64,000 nucleotides of DNA from an uncultured Deefgea sp. (GTDB taxonomy: Bacteria > Pseudomonadota > Gammaproteobacteria > Burkholderiales > Chitinibacteraceae). Below, in pieces: positions 1 through 9,484 of this stretch. Within the stretch, counting starts at the first letter, position 1. Every line of letters starts with the position of its first letter. Position numbers and translations under genes: made by a program. The stretch covers positions 1 to 64,000 of the forward strand of contig NZ_CAMTIA010000001.1 in NCBI RefSeq assembly GCF_947072475.1. Direction: 5' to 3'. The notes below the pieces were generated by a model that worked only from the letters and a program-made list of their open reading frames with translations, was not told the origin of the DNA and did no database searches.

Positions 1-4
1 CCAG

Positions 5-34
5 AAAGCCCGATTCGAAAGAGTCGGGCTTTTT
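5..34 (+). terminator. Rho-independent terminator of a gene upstream of the window
   Basis: AAAGCCCGA...TCGGGCTTTTT inverted repeat followed by a T run. Confidence 0.75.
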
Positions 35-275
35 GCTGTCCGGCGTTTGTGCGCGAAAGATAACAAAGATAAAACACAGCATGCCAGACCATGACACATC
101 GTGAATTAAAAAATCAATTTTAGTGTTTTTTTTACTGCTTAAAATTTCTATAGGTGTAATACTACATTTGTTAATTAGCAAGAAATAAGAAGATGCAGTA
201 AATAGTTAACTTGTGCGCAACATACCATTTTTGACTAAACTATGTGATCGATGATCAGCTTTGTGAGGTAGATCA

Positions 276-1619
276 ATGCCAGTAGAATCAAAGTTAGATA
301 CAGCCAAAAATTCAGTGGTTATTAATAATAAAATTGGTTTGGTTAGTATTTTTTTATTAGGGATTAATGGAATTATTGGCTCAGGAATTTTTTTACTACC
401 GAACCAGGTATATGCAAAAATTGGTGTGGCTAGCATTGCTATTGTATTGATTGCATCATTCCTTGTGCTTCTTATCGCATTGTGTTACGCAGAATTGGCC
501 AGTAAATTTTCTGAAAATGGTGCGGCATGGATTTATAGCTACAGAGCGTTCGGGCGATTTGTTGGGTTTGAAGTTGGATTTTATGCTTGGGTTTTGGGGA
601 TTATTATACTTTCTTCTGAAATAGCTGGATTTTTAACGGCCTTAGCAGGTTTTTTTCCAGCGCTTAAGAATAATTATGTATATGATTTATCTGCTTTAAT
701 AATTTGTATTTTTTTGGTTGTAGTTAATTATTTTGGAGTTAGTCTTAGTAGAGTATTGAATGATTTTTCCTCTGTATCTAAGTTAATAGTTATATTTTTA
801 TTTATTTTTGTAGGTGCTTTTTTTGTAGATTTCAATAACTTCAAACCATTTTTATTGCCTAAAGTTGTGTCTGATGATTCTTTTTATTCATCATTTGGTG
901 CCGCATTAGGTATTATATTTTATGCGTTTACTGGGTTTTCTTTCTTACCTATTGCTGCGGCAAGAATGAAAAACCCACAAAAGAATATTCCTTTAGCTTT
1001 GATTTTAGTTATTATGACATGTAGTATTATTTATTTTTTATTGGTCGCAGTTTCAATTAGTGTTCTAGGTCCAGATTTGGAATTTTCATCATTACCTGTT
1101 GCAGATGCATTTTCTAAAATGGTAGGTGAGTGGGGGTACAATCTAATTGTCATTGGTATGTTAATTTCTATTGGTGGTGTTATTTTAGCTTTTTCTTTTA
1201 GTGTTCCATTGATTGCATCCTCACTTGCATTACAACATCAGTTGTTACCTGAATTTATAGGCAGAAAAAATAAATATAATCGTCCGGTTAATGCTCTGGT
1301 TATTACTTTTTCTTTGTGTTCATTGTTACTTTTGAGTGGTGATTATTTGTTTTTAATCTCCTTGGCGGTTTTTGCTTCTTTTGTACAGTACATACCAACA
1401 GCCTTGGCGGTTATTAAACTAAGGAAAGATCAGGATTTACCTGCAGGATTTGTTATTCCCGGAGGTGTCTGCATACCTATTTTGGCTATATGTGCATCAC
1501 TTTATCTGTTATCTAATTTTAATTTTAAGATTTTCATGTTTGGATGTGCAGGTTTGATTGTTGGCGCTATTGTATATTTTATTCAATGGAAGTATGTGAA
1601 AGTGAATTCTTCTGATTGA
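276..1619 (+). CDS. APC-family amino acid permease
   Basis: 447-aa polytopic protein; N-terminal GINGIIGSGIFLLP motif typical of APC transporters; markedly AT-rich. Confidence 0.85.
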   Translation: MPVESKLDTAKNSVVINNKIGLVSIFLLGINGIIGSGIFLLPNQVYAKIGVASIAIVLIASFLVLLIALCYAELASKFSENGAAWIYSYRAFGRFVGFEVGFYAWVLGIIILSSEIAGFLTALAGFFPALKNNYVYDLSALIICIFLVVVNYFGVSLSRVLNDFSSVSKLIVIFLFIFVGAFFVDFNNFKPFLLPKVVSDDSFYSSFGAALGIIFYAFTGFSFLPIAAARMKNPQKNIPLALILVIMTCSIIYFLLVAVSISVLGPDLEFSSLPVADAFSKMVGEWGYNLIVIGMLISIGGVILAFSFSVPLIASSLALQHQLLPEFIGRKNKYNRPVNALVITFSLCSLLLLSGDYLFLISLAVFASFVQYIPTALAVIKLRKDQDLPAGFVIPGGVCIPILAICASLYLLSNFNFKIFMFGCAGLIVGAIVYFIQWKYVKVNSSD

Positions 1620-1671
1620 TTTTATGGTGTTTATTGTTTTTGTATTTTTTGAAGTTTATAAGGTTGACTAA

Positions 1672-2757
1672 ATGATTAAATCGATAATGCAATTGCCTGC
1701 ATGGACTGTCGCCACACCATTTATAGGGTGCGTACTACTTTTTGGGCAGTTATTTGGTTTTGGTGAGTGGTATTTAATTTTATTGTCGATTGGTTTATTG
1801 TTTGGTGTCTTGGCTGCGGTTCATCATGCTGAAGTGGTTGCGCATCGTGTCGGAGAGCCATTTGGGACTTTAGTGCTGGCGGCTGCAATTACAGCAATTG
1901 AAGTTGCTTTGATTGTGACGCTAATGCTAACTGGTGGAGAAGCAGCGTCTGCATTAGCGCGAGATACCATTTTTGCTACAGTGATGATTATACTTAATGG
2001 TATTGTCGGATTGTGTCTTTTGGTCGGAGGAAACCGATTTGGAGAACAACGGTTTGGTATGTTGGGTGTTAATGCGTCATTATCAACGTTAGCGGCCATT
2101 GTAGTTTTAACTCTAATATTGCCTAATTATACTACTACTGTAGCAGGGCCAATCTATAGCTCAAATCAATTAGCATTTGTGGCATTAGTGTCTTTAGTTT
2201 TATATGGTACTTTTCTTTTTGTGCAAACGGTTCGCCACCGAGATTATTTTTTACCTCAACAGGGTGTGAGTGATGAAGATATTCATGCAGTACCTCCGAC
2301 AACTAAAGTTGCGATATTGAGCGCTTTTTTATTAGTAGTTGGTTTAATCGCTGTAGTTTTATTGGCAAAATCTATTTCTCCTGTGATTGAGGCTGGTGTC
2401 GCTGCTATTGGTGCTCCGGCAGCATTAGTTGGTGTTATTATCGCTGCAATTGTATTGATGCCTGAAGGTTTAGCTGCACTACGCGCAGCAAAATCAAATC
2501 GATTACAAACTAGTCTAAATTTGGCATTAGGTTCTGCCTTGGCGAGTATTGGCTTATCGATACCCGCTGTTGCAATTGTTTCAATTCTGAATGACTGGCC
2601 TTTGATGCTTGGTATTGATGCTAAATCAACAGTATTGTTGGTGCTTACATTAATAGTTTCAACTTTATCATTAGGTAATGGCAGAACTACCGTTTTACAA
2701 GGGTTAGTTCATTTAATGATTTTTGCTGTTTATCTTTTTATGACTATTTTCCCATGA
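1672..2757 (+). CDS. chaA: Calcium/proton antiporter, ChaA-like
   Basis: 361 aa, multiple TM; HHAEVVAHRVGEPFGTLVLAAAITAIEVALI and MPEGLAALRAAKSNRLQTSLNLALGSALASIGLSIP cation-exchanger motifs. Confidence 0.85.
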   Translation: MIKSIMQLPAWTVATPFIGCVLLFGQLFGFGEWYLILLSIGLLFGVLAAVHHAEVVAHRVGEPFGTLVLAAAITAIEVALIVTLMLTGGEAASALARDTIFATVMIILNGIVGLCLLVGGNRFGEQRFGMLGVNASLSTLAAIVVLTLILPNYTTTVAGPIYSSNQLAFVALVSLVLYGTFLFVQTVRHRDYFLPQQGVSDEDIHAVPPTTKVAILSAFLLVVGLIAVVLLAKSISPVIEAGVAAIGAPAALVGVIIAAIVLMPEGLAALRAAKSNRLQTSLNLALGSALASIGLSIPAVAIVSILNDWPLMLGIDAKSTVLLVLTLIVSTLSLGNGRTTVLQGLVHLMIFAVYLFMTIFP

Positions 2758-2823
2758 GATAAAAGAATAATAGTTGTTGGGTTTTTAATTTTATATTCTA
2801 AATGAAGTTTTTTAATAATAGAA

Positions 2824-2865
2824 AATGCTCGCTTAACTATTATGATAAGCGAGCATTATATTTTT
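2824..2865. terminator. Bidirectional terminator between convergent chaA and EAL-HDOD genes
   Basis: AATGCTCGCTTA...TAAGCGAGCATTATATTTTT inverted repeat. Confidence 0.75.
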
Positions 2866-2891
2866 AATATATGTATTAGATGATATGAAAA

Positions 2892-4112
2892 TTAAACGCC
2901 CAGCTCTTCCACCCAATTTAAAGCTTGAACGTGAGATCGATTAAGCATTTCAGGCGTTATTTGTAATTGCTCACATAGCCTTGGTACTTCTGCCATTTCT
3001 GGGTCTTCACAGGCCTCTGCTAGTTCAAGAAATGGACCGTAGATGCCAGTGTGTTCCATTAGAGCATCGGTGACAGTTTCAGGTAAAATTAAAGTTTCTA
3101 AAATTCTATCCATTGGCATATCTAGCAATACATCAAGTAAAGAAAACATACCAACAATAAATAAATTATCTTTATCTTGTCCATCAAGTAGGTGTGAGCC
3201 TAATAATTCAACCAATCGACCACGTGTAACGGCTGTTTTTAATAGTGCAGGTGGTGTACCAGTGTCCGCTCCGGCAGTAACGAGTAATAGCGTAAGCCAG
3301 CGGTATAGTTTTTGATATCCTAATATCGTTACAGCGTGGCGAAATGATTGAATCTCACAAGAAAGTCCAAAGCCCGCCGAATTTATGTAGCGAAGAAGTT
3401 TGAATGAAAGTGCGACATCTCTTTTAAGTGCATTCTCTATATCTCTAATTTCAGCATTGTTACGCAACATATTTAAAAGCTGCAAAATATTTGCATAGCC
3501 TGGGTTAATTACTTTTGCAGATAAAGTTTCTGGGTGTGCGAAATAATAACCTTGAAAACAATCCATCCCTATATCAAAACACTTTGTGAATTCGTCTTTA
3601 GTTTCAACTTTTTCAGCAACTTGAAGCAATGGAAAACGACGTAATTCTTTTGATAATATGGGGACTTGTGCCATACCTAGTTGTTGAATGTCTAATTTAA
3701 TATAATTAGAAAATTCAATCATTGATGCAGTTTGAGGTGTTAGTACAAAGTCATCTAACGCTATGCCAAAACCTTGTGCACGTAAATCACGTAAGCGATT
3801 TAATAAATCTTCAGTGGGCTGTGTGGTTTCAACAATTTCTAAAATGACGCGCTGAGGTTGTAATAGTTCTAGAAAGTTACTTTCAAGCATTGATTCGGCG
3901 ACGTTGATAAATGCTAACTTATTGCCAACCAGCCAGTCTGTTCCCATATTAGATATCGTGTTTACCAGTACGTTTGTACCAGCATGCATATCACTTGAAA
4001 ATTCAGCAGAAATGGCCTCTTGATTTAAGCGAAATAATAATTCATAACCAATAATTTGTTGCTGGCGATTCAGGATGGGTTGACGTCCAATAAATGCATG
4101 TTCTTGCGTCAT
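2892..4112 (-). CDS. EAL-HDOD signalling protein with degenerate EAL domain
   Basis: N-terminal FIGRQPILNRQQQIIGYELLFR (YuxH-like EAL) followed by HDOD-type region (ALKRDVALSFKLLRYINSAGFG). Confidence 0.85.
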   Translation of the reverse strand: MTQEHAFIGRQPILNRQQQIIGYELLFRLNQEAISAEFSSDMHAGTNVLVNTISNMGTDWLVGNKLAFINVAESMLESNFLELLQPQRVILEIVETTQPTEDLLNRLRDLRAQGFGIALDDFVLTPQTASMIEFSNYIKLDIQQLGMAQVPILSKELRRFPLLQVAEKVETKDEFTKCFDIGMDCFQGYYFAHPETLSAKVINPGYANILQLLNMLRNNAEIRDIENALKRDVALSFKLLRYINSAGFGLSCEIQSFRHAVTILGYQKLYRWLTLLLVTAGADTGTPPALLKTAVTRGRLVELLGSHLLDGQDKDNLFIVGMFSLLDVLLDMPMDRILETLILPETVTDALMEHTGIYGPFLELAEACEDPEMAEVPRLCEQLQITPEMLNRSHVQALNWVEELGV

Positions 4113-4175
4113 ATTCTGGTAACAGGCTAAATGCCATGCTCCTAGTTCGTTGGAATAATTTTATGCCAATTTTTA

Positions 4176-6083
4176 TTAAACAAATTGTTCGATAAAACGA
4201 GAGGTTTTTATTGCTGATGTTTCTGCTGTATCAGACGCCAGTAGATCTTCCATATCGAGAACCAAGACGATTGAGCCATCTCCTGATAAGGTTGCACCAG
4301 CTACGCCTTTAGGACGGATGTTTTGCAGTGGTTTAATAACGACATCATCCCGGCCGATGAAGCTGTCTACAGCAAGAATAAATGAATGCTCCGCAGATTG
4401 CATTAATACACCAAATTGCGGTAATTGAACTTCTTCCCAGCCAATCAAGTTAGCGAGTGAGCGTACTGATAAAATTTCGTCACGAACGACTATCGTTGCT
4501 CTTCCCGATACTTCTTGCACATGCTCTTGACGAATAGTGATGATCTCTCTGACCATTGCTAATGGCACAGCAAAAGGCTGATTGCATACCTTTACAACGA
4601 GTACAGGTAAGATTGCGAGGGTTAATGGAAGAGAAATAGTGAAGCGGGAACCCTCACCAACTGCAGATTGAATATCAACGCGACCATTTAACTTTTGAAT
4701 GTTCGTTTTAACGACATCCATACCAACGCCACGTCCTGAGACACTTGAAATTTGATCTTTAGTCGAAAAACCTGGAAGAAAAATAAGTTGTAAACTTTGC
4801 TTGTCATCGAGGCTATTTGCTGTCTCGATGTCAATTAAGCCCTTTTCAATGGCTTTTCGGCGAATGACATCTGGGCGCATGCCGCGGCCATCATCAATAA
4901 TTTCAATGCGAATATGATCGCCCACTTGAGTGGCAGTTAGCTCGACCACGGCTTTAGCTGGTTTACCGCTAGCGATGCGCTCTTCTGTCGTTTCAACCCC
5001 ATGATCAACTGCATTGCGTACTAAATGCACTAATGGATCATTAAGGTCTTCGAGCATCGTTTTATCGAGCTCTGTCTCTTCTCCTGATATCACGAGCTCT
5101 ACATCTTTTCCCATTTGACGGGCCAAGTCACGAGCCAGTCGTGGGTACTTTTGGAATAATCGACCGATTGGCTGCATTCGTGTTTTCATCACGGCATTTT
5201 GTAAGTCGCCAACGAGCAGGTCGAGTTGACCAATTGCTTCATCAAGTGCTTTGAGCGTAACGCTATCCATTTTTCCAGACATAATGTCTGCACGTAAAGT
5301 GGTTAGCCTATTTTTTGTGAGGCCAATTTCACCGGATAAATTTAATACTTGATCCAAGCGAACGGTATCAATTCGGATGGTTGTTTCTTGAGTCGCAAGT
5401 TGTTGTGTATTGGCTTGAGGGCGTGCGTTAGTTGCTGCTGCAGCTGGCTTTAAGCTTTGCATTGGTTCTAGCACTGCAGAGGACTGGGCCAAGACTTCGC
5501 TCGGTTCTACGCTGATTATTTCAACATCTTTGGATAATTGCTCAGTAGGCACTTGAGTCGCCGCTCCTTTTTCATCGAGCAAGACATCATACAAATTTTT
5601 CCAGTCATGCTCTGACTGGTTTTCCGTGGTGGCTAAAATTGAAGGTGCAGTGGGTGGGCTTTCTAATACGGCAGAAGAGGCTTCACTGCTTTTGCCTTCT
5701 AGTACATCATCTAAAGCTTTAAGTAGTGCTGGATCTGCGGGAGCCGGTTGGCGGCCCTGGGACATTTCACCAAACATTTCACGCACTACGCCAGTTGCAG
5801 CTAAAATCTCGTCCATAATCTCAGGATTTAGCGTGAGTTCTGCGTTACGGAGTTTGTCAAAAAGATTTTCTGTTCTGTGGCACAGGCTCACCATGGAGTC
5901 GACATTTAAAAAGCCTGCACCACCTTTAATGGTATGGAAACCGCGAAAAATATCATTGAGTAACGCTTTATCATCTGGGCGCTTTTCTAGCTCAACTAAC
6001 TTATTATCGACTTCAGACAACAACTCTGAAGACTCAGTTAAGAAGTCCTGTAATAGGTCTTCCATTCCGCCGAAAACACTCAT
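4176..6083 (-). CDS. cheA: Chemotaxis histidine kinase CheA (copy in minus-strand cluster)
   Basis: N-terminal Hpt (FHTIKGGAGFL), dimerisation, HATPase ([21 protein letters not shown]) and CheW-like domains. Confidence 0.95.
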   Translation of the reverse strand: MSVFGGMEDLLQDFLTESSELLSEVDNKLVELEKRPDDKALLNDIFRGFHTIKGGAGFLNVDSMVSLCHRTENLFDKLRNAELTLNPEIMDEILAATGVVREMFGEMSQGRQPAPADPALLKALDDVLEGKSSEASSAVLESPPTAPSILATTENQSEHDWKNLYDVLLDEKGAATQVPTEQLSKDVEIISVEPSEVLAQSSAVLEPMQSLKPAAAATNARPQANTQQLATQETTIRIDTVRLDQVLNLSGEIGLTKNRLTTLRADIMSGKMDSVTLKALDEAIGQLDLLVGDLQNAVMKTRMQPIGRLFQKYPRLARDLARQMGKDVELVISGEETELDKTMLEDLNDPLVHLVRNAVDHGVETTEERIASGKPAKAVVELTATQVGDHIRIEIIDDGRGMRPDVIRRKAIEKGLIDIETANSLDDKQSLQLIFLPGFSTKDQISSVSGRGVGMDVVKTNIQKLNGRVDIQSAVGEGSRFTISLPLTLAILPVLVVKVCNQPFAVPLAMVREIITIRQEHVQEVSGRATIVVRDEILSVRSLANLIGWEEVQLPQFGVLMQSAEHSFILAVDSFIGRDDVVIKPLQNIRPKGVAGATLSGDGSIVLVLDMEDLLASDTAETSAIKTSRFIEQFV

Positions 6084-6112
6084 GATATACCCCTTATACG
6101 CGGTAATAAGAC

Positions 6113-6865
6113 TTAGAAACCGAGGCTTTCCAAGAGGTCATCAACCTGTTCTTGGTTAGTTACAATATCGGTTCTTCCTTCGGTTGTAATAACAGGACCA
6201 TTGAGTAAGCTATTTTCTTCCACTTTTGTAGTTCCTTGTGGATTGAACATGAGTAGAAAGTCGAGTAAATGGCTTTCCATGTCTTTAGCCATGGTCAAAA
6301 CACGTTTAATCACTTGGCCTGTTAAATCCTGGAAGTCTTGTGCCATCATGATTTCAAGCATTTGAGCGCTTACTTCTTCTGACTGCTGTGCTGTACTAGA
6401 TAAATGAGTTCTTGTTTGTTTAACAAGAGACTTAAATTCATCAATGCTGAGTTGTTTATTAAAAAATCTATCCCATTGTGAGGATAGTTTTTTTGAGTTT
6501 TCAGTAATGTTATCCTGCAATGGCTTAGCGATATCTAGCGCATTGAGCGTTCGCTCTGCCGCTTTTTCCGTCATTGTCGCGACATAGGACAGCCGGTCTC
6601 TTGCATCAGGAATCGACGCAGCAGCAGATTCTAGCGACTTATCTAAGCCAAGCTCACGCAATGTGTCATGTAGTTTGCGTGTGATTTGGCCAATGTGAGA
6701 AAACATCGATTTGGCAGGGTCTGCCATCAATGACTGTGGGTCCTCTTGGTCGTTGGCGTTTATCGAGGCTACTGGTGAGGATACTTCTTGGCTTGACTCC
6801 AAAATACTATCAAAAAGCGCCTCAAGGTCGGGAGAGTCCCCATTATTTAATGCATTATCGCTCAC
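6113..6865 (-). CDS. cheZ: Protein phosphatase CheZ
   Basis: MMAQDFQDLTGQVIKRV active-site motif and C-terminal VDDLLESLGF CheY-binding helix. Confidence 0.95.
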   Translation of the reverse strand: MSDNALNNGDSPDLEALFDSILESSQEVSSPVASINANDQEDPQSLMADPAKSMFSHIGQITRKLHDTLRELGLDKSLESAAASIPDARDRLSYVATMTEKAAERTLNALDIAKPLQDNITENSKKLSSQWDRFFNKQLSIDEFKSLVKQTRTHLSSTAQQSEEVSAQMLEIMMAQDFQDLTGQVIKRVLTMAKDMESHLLDFLLMFNPQGTTKVEENSLLNGPVITTEGRTDIVTNQEQVDDLLESLGF

Positions 6866-6904
6866 AGTGCCTCCTACTGATTGTTATCTATGTATTGTGA
6901 AAAA

Positions 6905-7294
6905 TTATTTTGCCATGTTGACAAAAATTTTCTTCAGCTTCTCATCCAGTGTGGCGGCTGTAAAAGGCTTCACAACATAACCGCTAGCTCCTGCTGTGGC
7001 AGCCTCGATAATGTTTTCTTTTTTTGCTTCAGCAGTCACCATCAATACAGGTAGATGTTTGAGCTGAGCATCGGCTCTAATCGCTCTTAATAATTCAATG
7101 CCGGTCATATTGGGCATGTTCCAATCGGTCACCACGAACTCAAATTGACCATTTTTTAATTTATGCAGTGCAACTTGTCCATCTTCTGCTTCATCCACAT
7201 TGGTAAATCCAAGCTCCTTTAGAAGATTTCGGACGATGCGACGCATGGTAGAAAAATCATCTACCACGAGAAAACGCATGTTCTGATCTGCCAT
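6905..7294 (-). CDS. cheY: Chemotaxis response regulator CheY
   Basis: 129-aa receiver; [33 protein letters not shown] motifs. Confidence 0.95.
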   Translation of the reverse strand: MADQNMRFLVVDDFSTMRRIVRNLLKELGFTNVDEAEDGQVALHKLKNGQFEFVVTDWNMPNMTGIELLRAIRADAQLKHLPVLMVTAEAKKENIIEAATAGASGYVVKPFTAATLDEKLKKIFVNMAK

Positions 7295-7361
7295 AACTTA
7301 ACTCCAGCTGCGTTATCGCAATTGATATACGCATATAATATTTTTTTACGAAGATGTTGAG

Positions 7362-8309
7362 TTAGCTTTGGCTACTCAACATCGGGGAAAGAGTATCGGC
7401 TAAAATGAGTGCATCAAATTTAGCTACATAAGCATCGACACCTACGCTTGCACCCATTGCACGATTGGCATTAGATGAAAGTGAAGAGTGCATTACCACT
7501 GGAATACCCTTAAAACGATGATCTGATTTTATATACTTAGTCAGCACATACCCATCCATTTCAGGCATTTCAGCATCTACTAATATTAATTTTAGTTTGT
7601 CTCGCAAATTTTCGCCATCATGAACTGCTCTATTGGCTAAATTCTGTAGTTTATCCCACGCTTCTTTACCATTATTGGCTTGATGATACTTAATGCCTAT
7701 TTTGTCGAGAACGCTAATAATTTCTTTGCGTGCAACCATTGAATCATCAACAAAAAACATAAATGTATCTGGATTTATTTGTGTTGGCGGTAGCTCCGGA
7801 ATTAAAGGCTCTCCAATCACGGTGGCTAAAATTTGTTCAACATCGAGAATGGAAACCAATTTCCCATCAGGTAATTCAGTAATTGCAGTGATCAATGCTT
7901 GATTTCCAGCCAGCATTGTTTCTGGCGCGCGTACTTTGTCCCAGTCCACTCGAATAATGCGATCCACATCATGAACCAAAAATGCTTGAGTATGCTTTGA
8001 AAACTCCGTCACAATCATGGTGCTTGATGTATCACCGACTGGCTCTTCATGCGTTGCAATAAAACGAGCTAATGAAATCACCGGAATAATATTGCCACGC
8101 AAAGAAAGAACGCCTTCGACACCATGCGGCATATTAGGGGTTTTTGTTATTTTTGGCGTTTGCGAAACTTCACGCACCTTAAAAACATTAATTCCAAATA
8201 TTTCTCGTGTTCCTAAGGAAAAAAGCAAAATTTCCATTTTGTTTGAACCCGCAAGCTTTGTGCGCGCATCTACGGTATCAAGTAAGTTAGTTTGTTGTGG
8301 TTTGCTCAT
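7362..8309 (-). CDS. cheV: CheV (CheW-receiver fusion), paralogue 1
   Basis: CheW-like N-terminus plus receiver with VDAEMPEMDGYVLT. Confidence 0.92.
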   Translation of the reverse strand: MSKPQQTNLLDTVDARTKLAGSNKMEILLFSLGTREIFGINVFKVREVSQTPKITKTPNMPHGVEGVLSLRGNIIPVISLARFIATHEEPVGDTSSTMIVTEFSKHTQAFLVHDVDRIIRVDWDKVRAPETMLAGNQALITAITELPDGKLVSILDVEQILATVIGEPLIPELPPTQINPDTFMFFVDDSMVARKEIISVLDKIGIKYHQANNGKEAWDKLQNLANRAVHDGENLRDKLKLILVDAEMPEMDGYVLTKYIKSDHRFKGIPVVMHSSLSSNANRAMGASVGVDAYVAKFDALILADTLSPMLSSQS

Positions 8310-8337
8310 AAGTCACCTCAGCTTGGTGTTTTTGCGA

Positions 8338-9288
8338 TTATTCGCGACGCAAAAAATTCGTGATACTTTCTGATAGTTTATGTGGCTCAAATTTCGCAAC
8401 ATAACCATCAACCCCAACAGATTGCCCTAACTTTTGATTGGATAGACCTGATAGTGATGAATGCATCAAAACAGGAATACCTGCAAAACGAGGATCACTT
8501 TTAATTTGCTTGGTGAGCATGTAGCCATCCATTTCTGGCATCTCGACGTCAGTTAAGACTAAGTGCAATAAGTCTTTAACCAGTTTGCCTTGCATTTCAG
8601 CCGATTTGGCTAACTTCAGTAGATCTTCCCATGCGCGTTTACCATTGATTGCGTGCATATGATGCACATTCATTGCATCTAATGTTTGTTCTATCTGGCT
8701 GCGTGCAACTACGGAGTCATCGGCAAAAAACACGGTTTTATGACTGATGCTTGAATCGCAAACAACTGCTGCCGTATCGATTGTGCTGCTTTTTTGAGTG
8801 GTCTCTGCAAGTACTTTTTCAACATCAAGCATCATCACTAGCTTTCCGTTGTCTAATTCAGTTACCGCTGTGACTAGCCCCCCCATTTGCATGGTGAGCA
8901 TGTCAGGAGGTACTCGCATGACTGACCAATCTAAGCGTAAGATAGTGTCAACAGCCTCAACTAAAAAGCCTTGAGTATGCCCATTGTATTCTGTGACCAC
9001 CATAATCTCTGGTTTGCTTTCTGTCGAAATACCTGCGTATTTTGCTAAATCAATAACAGGAACAAGAACACCACGTAAGCTAACCATGCCTTCTACTGAG
9101 GATGGCATATCAGGAGCCTGAGTTATTTCTGGCGTTCTCATTACTTCTCGAACTTTAAATACATTGATACCAAAAGTTTCTCTTCGGCCTGATCTTTGAT
9201 CTAGGCCCAGAGTGAAGAGTAATATTTCTAATTTATTGGTCCCTGCCAATTTCGTACGGGCGTCGATATTTTTTAGAAGGTCTGACAC
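8338..9288 (-). CDS. cheV: CheV (CheW-receiver fusion), paralogue 2
   Basis: Same architecture as the adjacent CheV; LTDVEMPEMDGYMLTKQIKSD. Confidence 0.92.
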   Translation of the reverse strand: MSDLLKNIDARTKLAGTNKLEILLFTLGLDQRSGRRETFGINVFKVREVMRTPEITQAPDMPSSVEGMVSLRGVLVPVIDLAKYAGISTESKPEIMVVTEYNGHTQGFLVEAVDTILRLDWSVMRVPPDMLTMQMGGLVTAVTELDNGKLVMMLDVEKVLAETTQKSSTIDTAAVVCDSSISHKTVFFADDSVVARSQIEQTLDAMNVHHMHAINGKRAWEDLLKLAKSAEMQGKLVKDLLHLVLTDVEMPEMDGYMLTKQIKSDPRFAGIPVLMHSSLSGLSNQKLGQSVGVDGYVAKFEPHKLSESITNFLRRE

Positions 9289-9327
9289 GACTTTACTCCC
9301 AGAGGCTACGGGTGATTGAATATAGCA

Positions 9328-9354
9328 TTATCGGCCTTGAGCTCTAAATATAAA
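9328..9354 (-). promoter_or_regulatory. Candidate sigma-28 (FliA) promoter for the cheV cluster
   Basis: On minus strand TTTATATT-N11-GCCGATAA; -10 element is an exact match to GCCGATAA, -35 weak. Confidence 0.55.
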
Positions 9355-9484
9355 GCCTTAAAACCAAATTTGTTTAAAAAACTTTGTTTTTCAATAAACT
9401 TACTGACTTTGTTTTATTGTGGAAAAGTCTGTAATCTAAAATCTTTATAATGCATAACTATGCTGACGACAAGAGTGTTATCTG

